Source: Planctomycetota bacterium (GTDB taxonomy: Bacteria > Planctomycetota > Planctomycetia > Pirellulales > Pirellulaceae). Taken from it: a stretch of 64,000 nucleotides of DNA. The first letter of the stretch is position 1. Each line of letters begins with the position of its first letter. The notes beneath the pieces are model-generated. The model worked only from the letters and a program-made list of their open reading frames with translations, did no database searches and was not told where the DNA came from. Positions 10,079-20,937 of the stretch are shown here, one piece after another. The stretch is taken from NCBI GenBank assembly GCA_027622275.1, contig JAQBZB010000004.1, positions 1-64,000 on the forward strand, in the 5' to 3' direction. The translations under genes were made by a program, and so were the position numbers.

Positions 10079-10627
10079 ATGAGTACGACGACCAAATTGA
10101 TGACGGCTGACGAACTATGGCGGCTTCCCAAGGTCGACAAGCTGTACGAGTTGGTGCAGGGAGAACTCATTACGATGCCACCAGCAGGATTTGATCATGG
10201 CGCTATTGGAATGTGTGTGGCATCATTGCTATTTCAACACGTTCGGTCGCACAAGCTCGGTTGCGTAGTCGGCCCTGACACAGGGTTTGTCTTGGCGCAC
10301 GACCCCGATACTGTGAGAGCGCCGGATGTTGCGTTTGTTCGTCAGGACAGACTTATGACGCCACGCCCCGTCAAATACTGGGACGGTGCCCCCGACTTGG
10401 CCGTCGAAGTTCTCTCGCCGAGCGATTCGGCAACCGAGATGGATGCCAAGGTTCAGGAGTATCTCGACGCTGGCACCACGGAAGTGATCGTCATTACTCC
10501 CAAGCTGAAAATGGTGAAGATCTTTCGGCATGGCCAAACGGCGACCGTTTTACGCAGCGGCGACATTCTCCGCGACTTGGAATCGGTGCCGGGGTTTCAA
10601 TGTCATATCGATGAGATTTTCGCATAA
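10079..10627 (+). CDS. Uma2 family putative endonuclease
   Basis: LMTADELWRLP..YELVQGEL, VRAPDVAFV, PDLAVEVLSPSD, YLDAGTTEVIVI. Confidence 0.93.
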   Translation: MSTTTKLMTADELWRLPKVDKLYELVQGELITMPPAGFDHGAIGMCVASLLFQHVRSHKLGCVVGPDTGFVLAHDPDTVRAPDVAFVRQDRLMTPRPVKYWDGAPDLAVEVLSPSDSATEMDAKVQEYLDAGTTEVIVITPKLKMVKIFRHGQTATVLRSGDILRDLESVPGFQCHIDEIFA

Positions 10628-10638
10628 CAACGAACGTA

Positions 10639-10660
10639 GCATGGGCACTCCTGCCCGTGC
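10639..10660. repeat. Short hairpin GCATGGGCA-ctcc-TGCCCGTGC
   Basis: 9-bp arms with one G:T-type mismatch, intergenic. Confidence 0.6.
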
Positions 10661-10806
10661 TGATTGCCTTGTCCCGACGATGAGGTTTTCGCCTAACCAG
10701 ACGCTGTCAGCATTCGTCCTACCACTTACTACCCACCTTCCGTCGGATCGCCAGAGCTGAGAACCAAGTTCGTTCGTTAACGCTTGGTCACAGAGGCTTC
10801 CCCATC

Positions 10807-11958
<1,152 letters not shown>

Positions 11959-12040
11959 TACAATTGATGACCGTGCAGTTTTTAGGTACGCATGTTTGCG
12001 AGCTTGCACCGTTTGACGCCAAATTTCGGAGTTGTGACAG

Positions 12041-13249
12041 ATGCGAGTAATCTCCCAGATTCGCCTTTCTCTTATTCTGTGCCTCGTTGTATTGGCTGGA
12101 TGTCAACGTCTTGCCGGTGAGATTCCTGACCAGTCGAGTAGCCAGAAAGATCGTTCCACCTTGATCGCCACGCAGGCGGCCCCTGTCGTCGCCGATGCCG
12201 GTGAAAGGAGTTGGCCGCTGTTCCGTGGCGACGCACTAGCGACCGGAGTGGCAACCGCGACGCTCCCGACCGATCTTTCGTTGCTGTGGAAGTTCGAAGT
12301 TAAAGACGGAGCCTTTGAAGGGACCGCTGCAATCGAAGGCGGCATCGCCTACATCGGCGATCTTGATGGAACCGTTTACGCCTTGGATCTGAAATCGGGC
12401 GAGAAGAAGTGGGACTATAAAACAGAGGCCGGTTTCATCGCCTCGCCGGCAATTCGCGAAGGCTTACTCTACATCGGCGATTATGACGGGCGGTTTTACT
12501 GCTTGGAGGCCGCGAGCGGCAAGCTGCGATGGGGCTACGACACGGGAGCGGAAATCGACTCGTGCGCGAATTTCTACAAGGGCAATGTCTTGGTCGGGTC
12601 GCAGGACGCGACGTTGTATTGTCTGGACGCAAAGACCGGCGGCCTCGTTTGGAAGCTCATGATCGATGACCAGATTCGATGCAGCCCGACGATCGTCGAA
12701 GATCGCGTCTTTCTTGCCGGCTGCGACGGCAAGCTGCACATTGTTGACCTTAACGATGGGAAGGACGTCGCTCAAGTCGAGATCGGCGGGCCGACGGGAG
12801 TGACACCCGCGGTGGTTGGCGACTTTGTTTACTTCGGCACCGAAGGGGGCGAGTTTCTTTGCATCAACTGGCGAGAAGCATCCGTGGCTTGGACATTCAC
12901 GGGAAAGAATGGCCCCTCGTATCGCAGCTCCGCGGCCGCCTCGCCGGAGCAAGTCATTGTGGGCAGTCGCGCGAAGCGAGTTCATTCGCTGAACCCGAAG
13001 AACGGCGATGAATTGTGGACTTTCGCGACCAAACAGCGAATCGACTCCTCGCCGGTTATCGTAGGCGACCGGGTTTACGTCGGTTCGGTGGACGGTCGTC
13101 TCTATGGCTTGAACCGCAATAGTGGCGAGAAGGAATGGGAGTACGAAGCCAAAGGAGGCTTCACTGGTTCGCCGGCCGTCGTGGATGGTAAGCTGGTGAT
13201 TGCGAGCGACGACGGCGTCGTGTATTGCTTTGGCGAGAAGAAGGAGTAA
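12041..13249 (+). CDS. PQQ-like beta-propeller lipoprotein
   Basis: Lipobox VVLAGC; repeats such as GTVYALDLKSGEKKWDYKTEA, GRFYCLEAASGKLRWGYDTGA. Confidence 0.93.
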   Translation: MRVISQIRLSLILCLVVLAGCQRLAGEIPDQSSSQKDRSTLIATQAAPVVADAGERSWPLFRGDALATGVATATLPTDLSLLWKFEVKDGAFEGTAAIEGGIAYIGDLDGTVYALDLKSGEKKWDYKTEAGFIASPAIREGLLYIGDYDGRFYCLEAASGKLRWGYDTGAEIDSCANFYKGNVLVGSQDATLYCLDAKTGGLVWKLMIDDQIRCSPTIVEDRVFLAGCDGKLHIVDLNDGKDVAQVEIGGPTGVTPAVVGDFVYFGTEGGEFLCINWREASVAWTFTGKNGPSYRSSAAASPEQVIVGSRAKRVHSLNPKNGDELWTFATKQRIDSSPVIVGDRVYVGSVDGRLYGLNRNSGEKEWEYEAKGGFTGSPAVVDGKLVIASDDGVVYCFGEKKE

Positions 13250-13253
13250 CGAG

Positions 13254-13808
13254 ATGTCTGCTGTTACTGACAAATTGCTGACGGTCGAGGAGTACTCCAA
13301 GCTAACTGACTTGGACTATCCGACTGAATTGGTTCGAGGGAAGATCGTTCGAATGAATCCACCGCAATCGAGGCATGGGCAAGTTTGCAGTCGTACTGAT
13401 CGGATTATCGGAAATTTTGCGGACGCGCACGAGTTGGGGCATGTACTCAGCAACGATGCCGGAATCCTCACTGAGCATGATCCGGATACACTTCGAGGCG
13501 CAGATATCGCATTCTATAGCTATTCTCGCGTACCCAAGGAGCCCGTGGGCGATGGATATATTCCAATCGCACCAGACATCGCCATTGAGGTTCTGTCGCA
13601 AACGGATCGCTGGCCAAAAGTCCTTGCGAAAGTTGCGGAATACCTGAGCGTCGGCGTGCGGGTAGTTTGCATTCTTGACCCAAACAAATCAACCGTTCAA
13701 TTGCATCGCGCGGACGGCGACATGGAGATTCTCGGTGCGAACCAAACCTTGAGACTGCCTGAACTCAGCAGTTCGTTTGCCGAACCTGTTTCCAGATTCT
13801 TCGCGTAA
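13254..13808 (+). CDS. Uma2 family putative endonuclease
   Basis: LLTVEEYSKL..YPTELVRGKIVRM, LRGADIAFYS, PDIAIEVLSQTD. Confidence 0.92.
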   Translation: MSAVTDKLLTVEEYSKLTDLDYPTELVRGKIVRMNPPQSRHGQVCSRTDRIIGNFADAHELGHVLSNDAGILTEHDPDTLRGADIAFYSYSRVPKEPVGDGYIPIAPDIAIEVLSQTDRWPKVLAKVAEYLSVGVRVVCILDPNKSTVQLHRADGDMEILGANQTLRLPELSSSFAEPVSRFFA

Positions 13809-13826
13809 ATGAAAGAAGGCTGAACC

Positions 13827-15131
13827 ATGGCCACTGATTCCGTCAAAACCGAAGTTGGCAGTTACTTCATCTCCAACTATCCGCCGTTCTCGCAATGGTC
13901 GAAGGAGAATCTGCCGGATGTCGAAGCGGCAATGGCCGCGCCGCCGGCGGACGTCCCGCTGGGACTGTATCTGCACATCCCGTTCTGCCGCAAACGCTGC
14001 AAGTTCTGCTACTTCAAAGTCTTCACGGACAACAAAGCCAGCGAGATCGAAGAGTATGTCTCGGCTTTGTCGACCGAGATCGAGCTGGTCAGCCAGTTGC
14101 CCGTCATGGGTGATCGCCCGTTCCGGTTTGTGTATTTCGGCGGCGGGACGCCTTCGTTCCTTAGCGGAAAGCAACTCACGTCGCTCGTCGATCGGTTGCG
14201 CGCGAACATCAATTGGGACAAAGCCGAAGAGGTGACGTTCGAGTGCGAACCCGGCACGCTGTCCGAGCCCAAAGTGCATGCCATCCGTGAATTGGGCGTG
14301 ACTCGGTTGAGTCTGGGTATCGAGAACTTCAGCGACGAGATTCTCAGCGAGAACGGTCGCGCTCACTTGTCCGGCGAAGTCTATAAGTGCTGGGATTGGA
14401 TCACCGATGCTCAGTTCCCAAACGTGAACATCGATTTGATCTCCGGCATGGTCGGCGAATCGTGGGATAACTGGAAAGAGAATGTTCGCAAGACGATCGA
14501 GCTGTCGCCCGAAAGCGTCACGATTTACCAAATGGAGTTGCCTTATAACACGGTCTATTCCAAAGACATTCTCGGCAACGAGATCGAGACGCCGGTCGCC
14601 GATTGGCCGACGAAGCGAGCTTGGGTGGATTACGCCTTCGACGAATTGGCGGCCGCCGGATATCACGTGTCGAGTGCTTACACGATGGTGAAAGATCCGA
14701 AGAAAGTGAACTTCAGCTATCGCGACAATTTGTTTGGCGGCTCCGATTTGCTCGCCACGGGCATCGCCAGCTTCGGGCACATCTCGGGCGTCCACTATCA
14801 GAATCTGCCGGAGTGGCAGGATTACATCGGCTCGCTCGCCGCCGGCAAGTTGCCGCTGGGGCGCGGCTTGCGGCCGACGAAGCATCAGCTGTTGGTCCGC
14901 GAAGTGATTTTGTTGCTGAAGCGCGGCTATCTCGATGCCGGGTACTTTCGCAACAAGTTCGACGTCGAGGTATTGGAAGAGTGGAGCGATGTCTGGAAGA
15001 TGCATGCCGAGGAAGATATGTTGACCGTCGATGGCGACCGGATCGAGCTGACTCGCAAAGGCTTGCTCCACGCCGACGCGTTGCTGCCGGCATTTTTCGA
15101 GGAGGAGCATCAAGGGGTGCGCTATACATGA
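13827..15131 (+). CDS. HemN/HemW-like radical SAM protein
   Basis: LGLYLHIPFCRKRCKFCYFKVF (CxxxCxxC), FGGGTPSFL, FECEPGTL, RLSLGIENF, C-terminal HemN-type region. Confidence 0.92.
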   Translation: MATDSVKTEVGSYFISNYPPFSQWSKENLPDVEAAMAAPPADVPLGLYLHIPFCRKRCKFCYFKVFTDNKASEIEEYVSALSTEIELVSQLPVMGDRPFRFVYFGGGTPSFLSGKQLTSLVDRLRANINWDKAEEVTFECEPGTLSEPKVHAIRELGVTRLSLGIENFSDEILSENGRAHLSGEVYKCWDWITDAQFPNVNIDLISGMVGESWDNWKENVRKTIELSPESVTIYQMELPYNTVYSKDILGNEIETPVADWPTKRAWVDYAFDELAAAGYHVSSAYTMVKDPKKVNFSYRDNLFGGSDLLATGIASFGHISGVHYQNLPEWQDYIGSLAAGKLPLGRGLRPTKHQLLVREVILLLKRGYLDAGYFRNKFDVEVLEEWSDVWKMHAEEDMLTVDGDRIELTRKGLLHADALLPAFFEEEHQGVRYT

Positions 15132-15149
15132 TCAAGAAAGGAACGAACG

Positions 15150-15389
15150 GTGACAATTGACAAATTGAAAGAGTTTTATAGCGCTGAGCGTTTTCGTCCG
15201 TTCGTCTTTCGGATGCCTGACGGACGAAAGATCCCCGTGCATAGCCGCGAGTTTATTCTGCCCGCTCCGAGCGGTAGGACTGTTGTCGTGTTTCAACCGG
15301 ACGATACGATGAACATCATCGATCTCTTGCTCGTGTCGGACTTGGAAATCACGTCGGTGAAGAAAAGTGGCAATGGCAAACGGAAGTAA
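15150..15389 (+). CDS. Small conserved-looking hypothetical protein, 79 aa
   Basis: MTIDKLKEFYSAERFRPFVFRMPDGRKIPVHSREFI...; sits between cluster genes in the same direction. Confidence 0.65.
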   Translation: MTIDKLKEFYSAERFRPFVFRMPDGRKIPVHSREFILPAPSGRTVVVFQPDDTMNIIDLLLVSDLEITSVKKSGNGKRK

Positions 15390-15867
15390 TCACGATGAGC
15401 TAAGGGAAACGCCCGTCGATCAATTGACGTTTATGATGGGAGAATTCGCGGCGATCTTTCCGACGGATCGGCAATACGCCAAGAACCACATGTGGGCGAT
15501 GACGCAAGCCGAGGGCGTCTATCGCTTTGGTTTCGCGGCCTACGCCGTCCGGTTGCTGCAAGATGTTTACTTTTTGGAGTGGTCGGTCGACGCCGGAGTC
15601 GCGTTGGCCGAACGGCAAGAGATGGGAGCCATCGAAAGCAAGAAAGCCGAGAGCGCCTTGTACTCGCCGATCGCTGGCCGTTTGCCGAGATTCAACGACG
15701 AGTTGCTATCCGATCCGTCCACGATCAATGTGGACAAGTACGGTGGGGGATGGTTGTTTGAGATCGAAGGCAGCGGCCACGAGTTGCTGTCGGCCGCGGA
15801 TTACGTCGAACATCTGGAGTCCGTGTGGGAAGTAACGCAACGGACCATCAAAGGACAATTGAACTAA
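15367..15867 (+). CDS. GcvH-like lipoyl-domain carrier protein
   Basis: IESKKAESALYSPIAGRLPRFNDELLSDPSTINVDKYGGGWLFEI aligns by eye with GcvH [44 protein letters not shown], including the lipoyl Lys. Confidence 0.87.
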   Translation: MAMANGSNHDELRETPVDQLTFMMGEFAAIFPTDRQYAKNHMWAMTQAEGVYRFGFAAYAVRLLQDVYFLEWSVDAGVALAERQEMGAIESKKAESALYSPIAGRLPRFNDELLSDPSTINVDKYGGGWLFEIEGSGHELLSAADYVEHLESVWEVTQRTIKGQLN

Positions 15868-15871
15868 TATA

Positions 15872-15898
15872 GTCGTCTTTCGCTCCGCGAAAGACGAC
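15872..15898. repeat. Palindromic intergenic repeat GTCGTCTTTCG-CTCCG-CGAAAGACGAC
   Basis: 11-bp perfect arms; shares core CTTTCGCTCCGCGAAAG with 8506-8522. Confidence 0.88.
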
Positions 15899-15918
15899 AT
15901 TCCGGAAAGCCCAGCCTC

Positions 15919-17016
15919 ATGGCCAAACGAATCGCAGTCGTCGTCTCGCAAGGACAAAGCCAAAACCCGGCCAAGCGCGGGCTCGAGGAAGATGTCGTCG
16001 CGGCGCTGATCATGGAGTCGGGGATCGAAGTCACCGTGATCCCGCATCTGTACGACTTGAAGCCGGACGGGACGGGCATGCTGGCGCTGGACGGCATCAA
16101 GGGCAACATGATCGTGTTGTCATGGCTTTATGAGCGAGGCGCGCGTTGGATCCTCGACCGCAACAACATTTGTGGCCAAGTCGGACAGACGTTGATCAAG
16201 GCGGATGAGCCGGACGACGAGGATGACGAAGACGAGATGGAGGCGGGAGACGACGGCAAGCTGCGGGTGATCGATCAGCGCGCGATACCGAACCGGCGCA
16301 TTTACTGCATCGATCTTCGTGTGCATAACGCCGCCCAGCCGTACATCGACGAGATCAAACGCATCGCGGACGAGAACACGCAGAAGCTGGTGCAACTTGG
16401 CGACTGGCTTCAGGGTACGGCGAAGCCGGAGCAGCTGGAGCGGTTCGCCAATCCGACCAATACGACGGCGCTCGGCGGTAACGGCAACGGCAAGAGCCCT
16501 CACGAAGCAGCCGCTGACGAACCGTTGAAACCGGCGGACGTCATTCGCATCGAAGAGACCGGCGATCGCCGCTGGTATCCCGTGATCGATTACAGCCGCT
16601 GTACGAATTGCATGGAGTGCATCGACTTCTGCCTGTTCGGCGTGTACGGCGTCGATAGGGTCGAGACGATCTTGGTCGAACAGCCCGACAACTGCCGCAA
16701 AGGCTGTCCGGCGTGCAGCCGCGTCTGTCCAGAGAACGCGATCATGTTCCCGCAGCACAAGACACCAGCGATCGCGGGAGCTGCGGGCGGGCTCGTCGGC
16801 CTGAAGATCGATCTCTCCAAACTTTTCGGAGCACCGGACGAAGGCAAATCGGCGGAAGAGATCGCGGCGCTCGAACGCGACGAGCAACTGGTCCTCGCGG
16901 GCCGCGAGGCGGTCGGCATGACCGTCGGCATACGCAAGCGGCAGGAAGGCAAATCCGAAGAACCACGCGACGAACTGGACGATCTCATCGATGGTCTCGA
17001 CGAGTTGGACCTGTAG
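15919..17016 (+). CDS. Ferredoxin-like protein with two [4Fe-4S]-type motifs
   Basis: CTNCMECIDFC and CRKGCPACSRVCP. Confidence 0.85.
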   Translation: MAKRIAVVVSQGQSQNPAKRGLEEDVVAALIMESGIEVTVIPHLYDLKPDGTGMLALDGIKGNMIVLSWLYERGARWILDRNNICGQVGQTLIKADEPDDEDDEDEMEAGDDGKLRVIDQRAIPNRRIYCIDLRVHNAAQPYIDEIKRIADENTQKLVQLGDWLQGTAKPEQLERFANPTNTTALGGNGNGKSPHEAAADEPLKPADVIRIEETGDRRWYPVIDYSRCTNCMECIDFCLFGVYGVDRVETILVEQPDNCRKGCPACSRVCPENAIMFPQHKTPAIAGAAGGLVGLKIDLSKLFGAPDEGKSAEEIAALERDEQLVLAGREAVGMTVGIRKRQEGKSEEPRDELDDLIDGLDELDL

Positions 17017-17079
17017 AGTTTATATTTGTCGCAATCATTAGGATTGCTCGGCTCTCAGCTCCCTACACGGATGTTGCGA

Positions 17080-19659
17080 ATGTCCAGACGGAACAAAAAG
17101 CAGAAGGCTCGTGAGTCGAATTCGCAGTTGCTGCAGAGGGCGGAACGCGAATTGGCCAAAGGCAATGCCAAGACAGCGTTGAAGGACGCCAAGGTGGCGT
17201 TCCGCAACGATCCAGTCCCCGACGCGAGAAGGTTGCTCGAAACCGCTTATGCCGGTCGCGTCGAGCAACTGCATCGCCAAAATCTGCTCAGCGAAGCACA
17301 AGCTGTGTTGCGAGATTTGCTCGACTTCAAGCCAGTCGATCCCAATGTCTGCGAGCGACTGCCGCTGCTGCAAGTTCTCGTCGGGGACAAAGCCGCTGAT
17401 CCGGCCGTCGTATTCGCGCGGCAACCCGAGCTGCTCAATGAACTGACAGACAAAGCCATTCTCGATTGGAAGGCCCTCGCTCCTGAGTACGCGGACCTCC
17501 CGCGTCAAGTTGCCGCCGTCCGTGACGCGTTGACGGCCATCGAATCGGGAGAAGATGAACGCGCGACGGAACTCTTGCAGGAAATCCCGCGCACCTCGCC
17601 GCTGGGTGATTGGAAGCTGTTCGCGCGTGGTCTTTCGGCCTTCTATCAACAAGACAAGGACCGTACGGCCGCGAATTGGCAGCGGCTCGATCCGGCCCGG
17701 CCGGCAAACCAAATCGCGCGGACGTTGCAAGCTGCGGCCGGTGACATGAGCGAGCAAGCTGCGGCCGATGTCGAGCGCGGCGTCAAACGACTGAATGCCC
17801 GGCTTGGCAGCGGACAGGGCTTTGAGCAACTCGCGTCGCTCTCCCAGTCGTGGCGATCCGGCGATTGGCGCACGTTCTGTGATGAGTTGCGGCGTTTTCG
17901 CGCGCGGCACGGCACGGCACACACGGCGACATTGCAAAGAATTGCCGAACTTGCATGGCGCCGCGCTGTCCGAGAAAGCGACTACGATTTCTTCGCGCGA
18001 TTGAAGGGTTGTCTGCCCGCGCCGGAACTCGATCCGAAGTGGAGCCGCGCCTGGGCCTTGTTCTCAGAACATTCCCGCGACGGGGACGTGGATGCGGTCG
18101 AAAAGGCTTGGAAGGCCTACGCCCTTGACGTTCGTGGCGTGTCTTGTTTGCGCGATGACGAACGGCCGATTGCCGAGGGGCTCGTCTATCTGCGGCTGGG
18201 AACCAAGTTCATCGAATTCGCCGAGTACAATGCGTCGCGTATGCTGGCCCGCTGGGCCGGTGACGACGAGGAAGATCAACTGCGCAAGGATGCGGCCGGA
18301 TTCCTCCGGCAAAGCATCGAAGCTTGTCCCCGCCTGGAAGACGCCTATCGCGAACTCGCCGAGCTGCATGAGGAATCGGAAGATCTCGACAAGGCGGCGG
18401 CGGTTTATAAGAAGCTGCTGAAGCAGGTGCCGGACGACTTCGATTCGCACATCTGGCTCGCGCGGTTTTATCTCGAACAGGAGGAGCCCGAGTCGGCGAA
18501 GGTGTATACCTCCGGAGCCCGGCGTCTGAAGCCACGCGATCCGCAGTGCGTGGCACTGGCTTGGTCGCAGCAACTTGCGACCGTTCGTCACCTCGCGAAG
18601 AAACGCAAGCTGGATGACGCCCGCGCCGAATTGAAGAAGCTGCACGAGATTCGCCCGGCGGAAATCGACTTGTCCTTGTTGGATGTGGTCGCCGCGGCGA
18701 TCGAGTTTAAGGCGAAGAACCCGGAAGCAGCAAATAAGTTTGTCGACGACGCGCTCGCGAGGTTCGAGGAACCGACGGCGGTTTGGCTGCAGATGAGTTG
18801 TGCGGCTGCCCGTTACAGTTTGCCGAAGGAGATCAAGAAGCAGTTCGACGAGCGTTTCAAAGAAGCGATTCAGCAGCCGCCCACCAGCCAGACGGCAGGG
18901 TACTTGGCAAAGTTCTTCGCGTCGCTCAAGAGCAATCAGATCAATTACACGGGCCGCGCGACGCAGGAAAGGCTGGCGCTGGCCTATCTCGCGCGGACCA
19001 CCAGTATTGCATGGACGGAGAGCGATCTCTGTCAGGTTTGTGAGTTTTTATTCATGTGCCCTCGCCAGCACAGGCTGGTCGAAAAACTATCGGAGATCGG
19101 ACTCGCGCTGTACCCCAAGAGCCCGCGGCTGCTGTTCTGTGCCGGCACGGCTGGGACGCGGCTGGGGCCGCACTGTTGTGATGTCGATCACGTGTTGAAG
19201 TGTTTGCGTTCCGCGATCGAGCTGAACGGGCAAGCGTCGCTGCCCATGAATTCGTCTCAGGTCGAATCGGCCCGCGAGTCGCTCAGCGACTTGGAAGATT
19301 TCGCCGAACGTAAACGGAACATCGGGTTTGGCTTCCGGGCTTACGAGGACGATGCGGACGACGAGTTGGACGGCGATGATGATGATGATTTCGACGACGA
19401 CGATGACATGGATTTAGGCGGCATCGACATGCTGCCGCCCGACATTGACGTGGATAAAGTCATCGATACCATGCCGCCGGAATTGAAGAAGCAGATGAAG
19501 CAGGTCGCTGCCATGGCTGGCATGAGTCTCAAAGATGTAATCATGGGCACGCTCAGTATGGGCATCGCTGAAGAACTGAAGAAGCAATCGCAGCCGCGCG
19601 GTGGCGGACGCACTCCACAAACCAACCAAACCAATTTCGGATTCGCAGACGATGAATGA
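17080..19659 (+). CDS. Large TPR-repeat protein with acidic C-terminal stretch
   Basis: SIEACPRLEDAYRELAELHEESEDLDKAAAVYKKLLKQVPDDFDSHIWLARFYLEQEEPE; DDADDELDGDDDDDFDDDDDMD. Confidence 0.82.
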   Translation: MSRRNKKQKARESNSQLLQRAERELAKGNAKTALKDAKVAFRNDPVPDARRLLETAYAGRVEQLHRQNLLSEAQAVLRDLLDFKPVDPNVCERLPLLQVLVGDKAADPAVVFARQPELLNELTDKAILDWKALAPEYADLPRQVAAVRDALTAIESGEDERATELLQEIPRTSPLGDWKLFARGLSAFYQQDKDRTAANWQRLDPARPANQIARTLQAAAGDMSEQAAADVERGVKRLNARLGSGQGFEQLASLSQSWRSGDWRTFCDELRRFRARHGTAHTATLQRIAELAWRRAVRESDYDFFARLKGCLPAPELDPKWSRAWALFSEHSRDGDVDAVEKAWKAYALDVRGVSCLRDDERPIAEGLVYLRLGTKFIEFAEYNASRMLARWAGDDEEDQLRKDAAGFLRQSIEACPRLEDAYRELAELHEESEDLDKAAAVYKKLLKQVPDDFDSHIWLARFYLEQEEPESAKVYTSGARRLKPRDPQCVALAWSQQLATVRHLAKKRKLDDARAELKKLHEIRPAEIDLSLLDVVAAAIEFKAKNPEAANKFVDDALARFEEPTAVWLQMSCAAARYSLPKEIKKQFDERFKEAIQQPPTSQTAGYLAKFFASLKSNQINYTGRATQERLALAYLARTTSIAWTESDLCQVCEFLFMCPRQHRLVEKLSEIGLALYPKSPRLLFCAGTAGTRLGPHCCDVDHVLKCLRSAIELNGQASLPMNSSQVESARESLSDLEDFAERKRNIGFGFRAYEDDADDELDGDDDDDFDDDDDMDLGGIDMLPPDIDVDKVIDTMPPELKKQMKQVAAMAGMSLKDVIMGTLSMGIAEELKKQSQPRGGGRTPQTNQTNFGFADDE

Positions 19660-19942
19660 TCCGTATCAAATACTAGGCGTGAGCCACGCCGCCGACGAAG
19701 CTGCCGTCCGGGCTCGCTATCTTGAATTGGTCCGCCAGTTCCCGCCCGACCGTGAACCGGACCGGTTCGCCGAGATCCATGAGGCATACGATCGCGTCCG
19801 CGATCCCGTGGTTAGTCTAGAGCACCGGCTGTTCGATGTGTCGGCACCCTTCACGTTCGAATCGCTGATCGCCGATGCACGGCCGGACGTGCGAAGCTCG
19901 CGTCTGCCGACTGAGCTGCTGTTATCGTTGGCGAGGCCATGA
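19652..19942 (+). CDS. J-domain-like protein
   Basis: MNDPYQILGVSHAADEAAVRARYLELVRQFPPDREPDRFAEIHEAYDRVRDP; HPD replaced by PPD. Confidence 0.75.
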   Translation: MNDPYQILGVSHAADEAAVRARYLELVRQFPPDREPDRFAEIHEAYDRVRDPVVSLEHRLFDVSAPFTFESLIADARPDVRSSRLPTELLLSLARP

Positions 19943-20892
19943 CAAGATCCTGGTGGGAGAACGAAGATGTCTTGCAGCGGTTTCGCGAGTGGCTGTCGCA
20001 AACCGGGCAGGAAGCTGCATCGCTCCAGCGCCGCGAGAGAAACACGCGGACGCTGAGTGACGATGCGGAATTCCCGGACGAAGCAGAATGGCCCGCCGAT
20101 CGCGAAGGGCTGGACGATGTGCAAGAGTTCGAGGAGACGACGCACGACGAAGTGGGCGAGCACGATCCGGCTGACGAGTCCGCGCCCGAATTGCCGTCCG
20201 TCGGCCTGATCGAGCTGATCGAAGCCTTTACCGCGCTGCGCCACGAAACGAAGCTGCAAACGAAAGGGAGCCGCTCCCTGGAAGACTCGCTGCAATCCGC
20301 GTTGCAAGGATTGAACAGCGCGATCCACCAATTTGAAACGGTGCGGTCGCGCGAGGAAGAAGCCACGGTACGTGCAGCCAAGCCGTTCGCCGAAGCGCTC
20401 GCCAACTTGGACGAAGCGCTGGACCGCGGAGCGGAGGCCATCGCGTCCAGCCACCGGCAAGCCACGCAAGCCGTGCCGCGGCAACTGCGCGACTCGCTGG
20501 ACGAGCGGTTTCAGCAGCTCGCTTGGTGGCAGCGGTGGCTCGCCCGCGGCTGGCACCGGCAAGTTCAAACCGTCTGCCAGCAAGAAGTCGTGGCGGCGAT
20601 GAATCAATCGCTGAATCGCGTGATGGAAGGGTACGGCCTGATTCAGGCCCGCTTACGGCGCGTCATGCAGGAGCAGGGAATCGAACGCATGGCGTGCGTC
20701 GGAAAACCCACGGACCCAACTCGGATGACCGTCGTGGAATTGGTGGACGATCCCGCGGCGGAACCGGAAACGGTGCTCGAAGAAGTCCGCCCCGGCTACA
20801 GTTTTCGCGGCACCGTTATCCGCTTCGCCGAAGTCCGCGCCGCCAGGAAGCTTGAAGTGCCCGCCCAGGATGCAGAATATGAGATTGTATAA
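19939..20892 (+). CDS. GrpE-like nucleotide exchange factor
   Basis: C-terminal IERMACVGKPTDPTRMTVVELVDDPAAEPETVLEEVRPGYSFRGTVIRFAEVRAARK resembles the GrpE beta domain; overlaps upstream J-like gene. Confidence 0.72.
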   Translation: MTRSWWENEDVLQRFREWLSQTGQEAASLQRRERNTRTLSDDAEFPDEAEWPADREGLDDVQEFEETTHDEVGEHDPADESAPELPSVGLIELIEAFTALRHETKLQTKGSRSLEDSLQSALQGLNSAIHQFETVRSREEEATVRAAKPFAEALANLDEALDRGAEAIASSHRQATQAVPRQLRDSLDERFQQLAWWQRWLARGWHRQVQTVCQQEVVAAMNQSLNRVMEGYGLIQARLRRVMQEQGIERMACVGKPTDPTRMTVVELVDDPAAEPETVLEEVRPGYSFRGTVIRFAEVRAARKLEVPAQDAEYEIV

Positions 20893-20937
20893 CGAAGACT
20901 TACTGTCGCTACTCGCACGACCAGGAAAGGGTTAAAT

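Noticed and set aside
13689-15113. 474-aa minus-strand ORF opposite the radical SAM gene
   Set aside because: Antisense shadow with no domain-like features; the plus-strand gene has intact motifs
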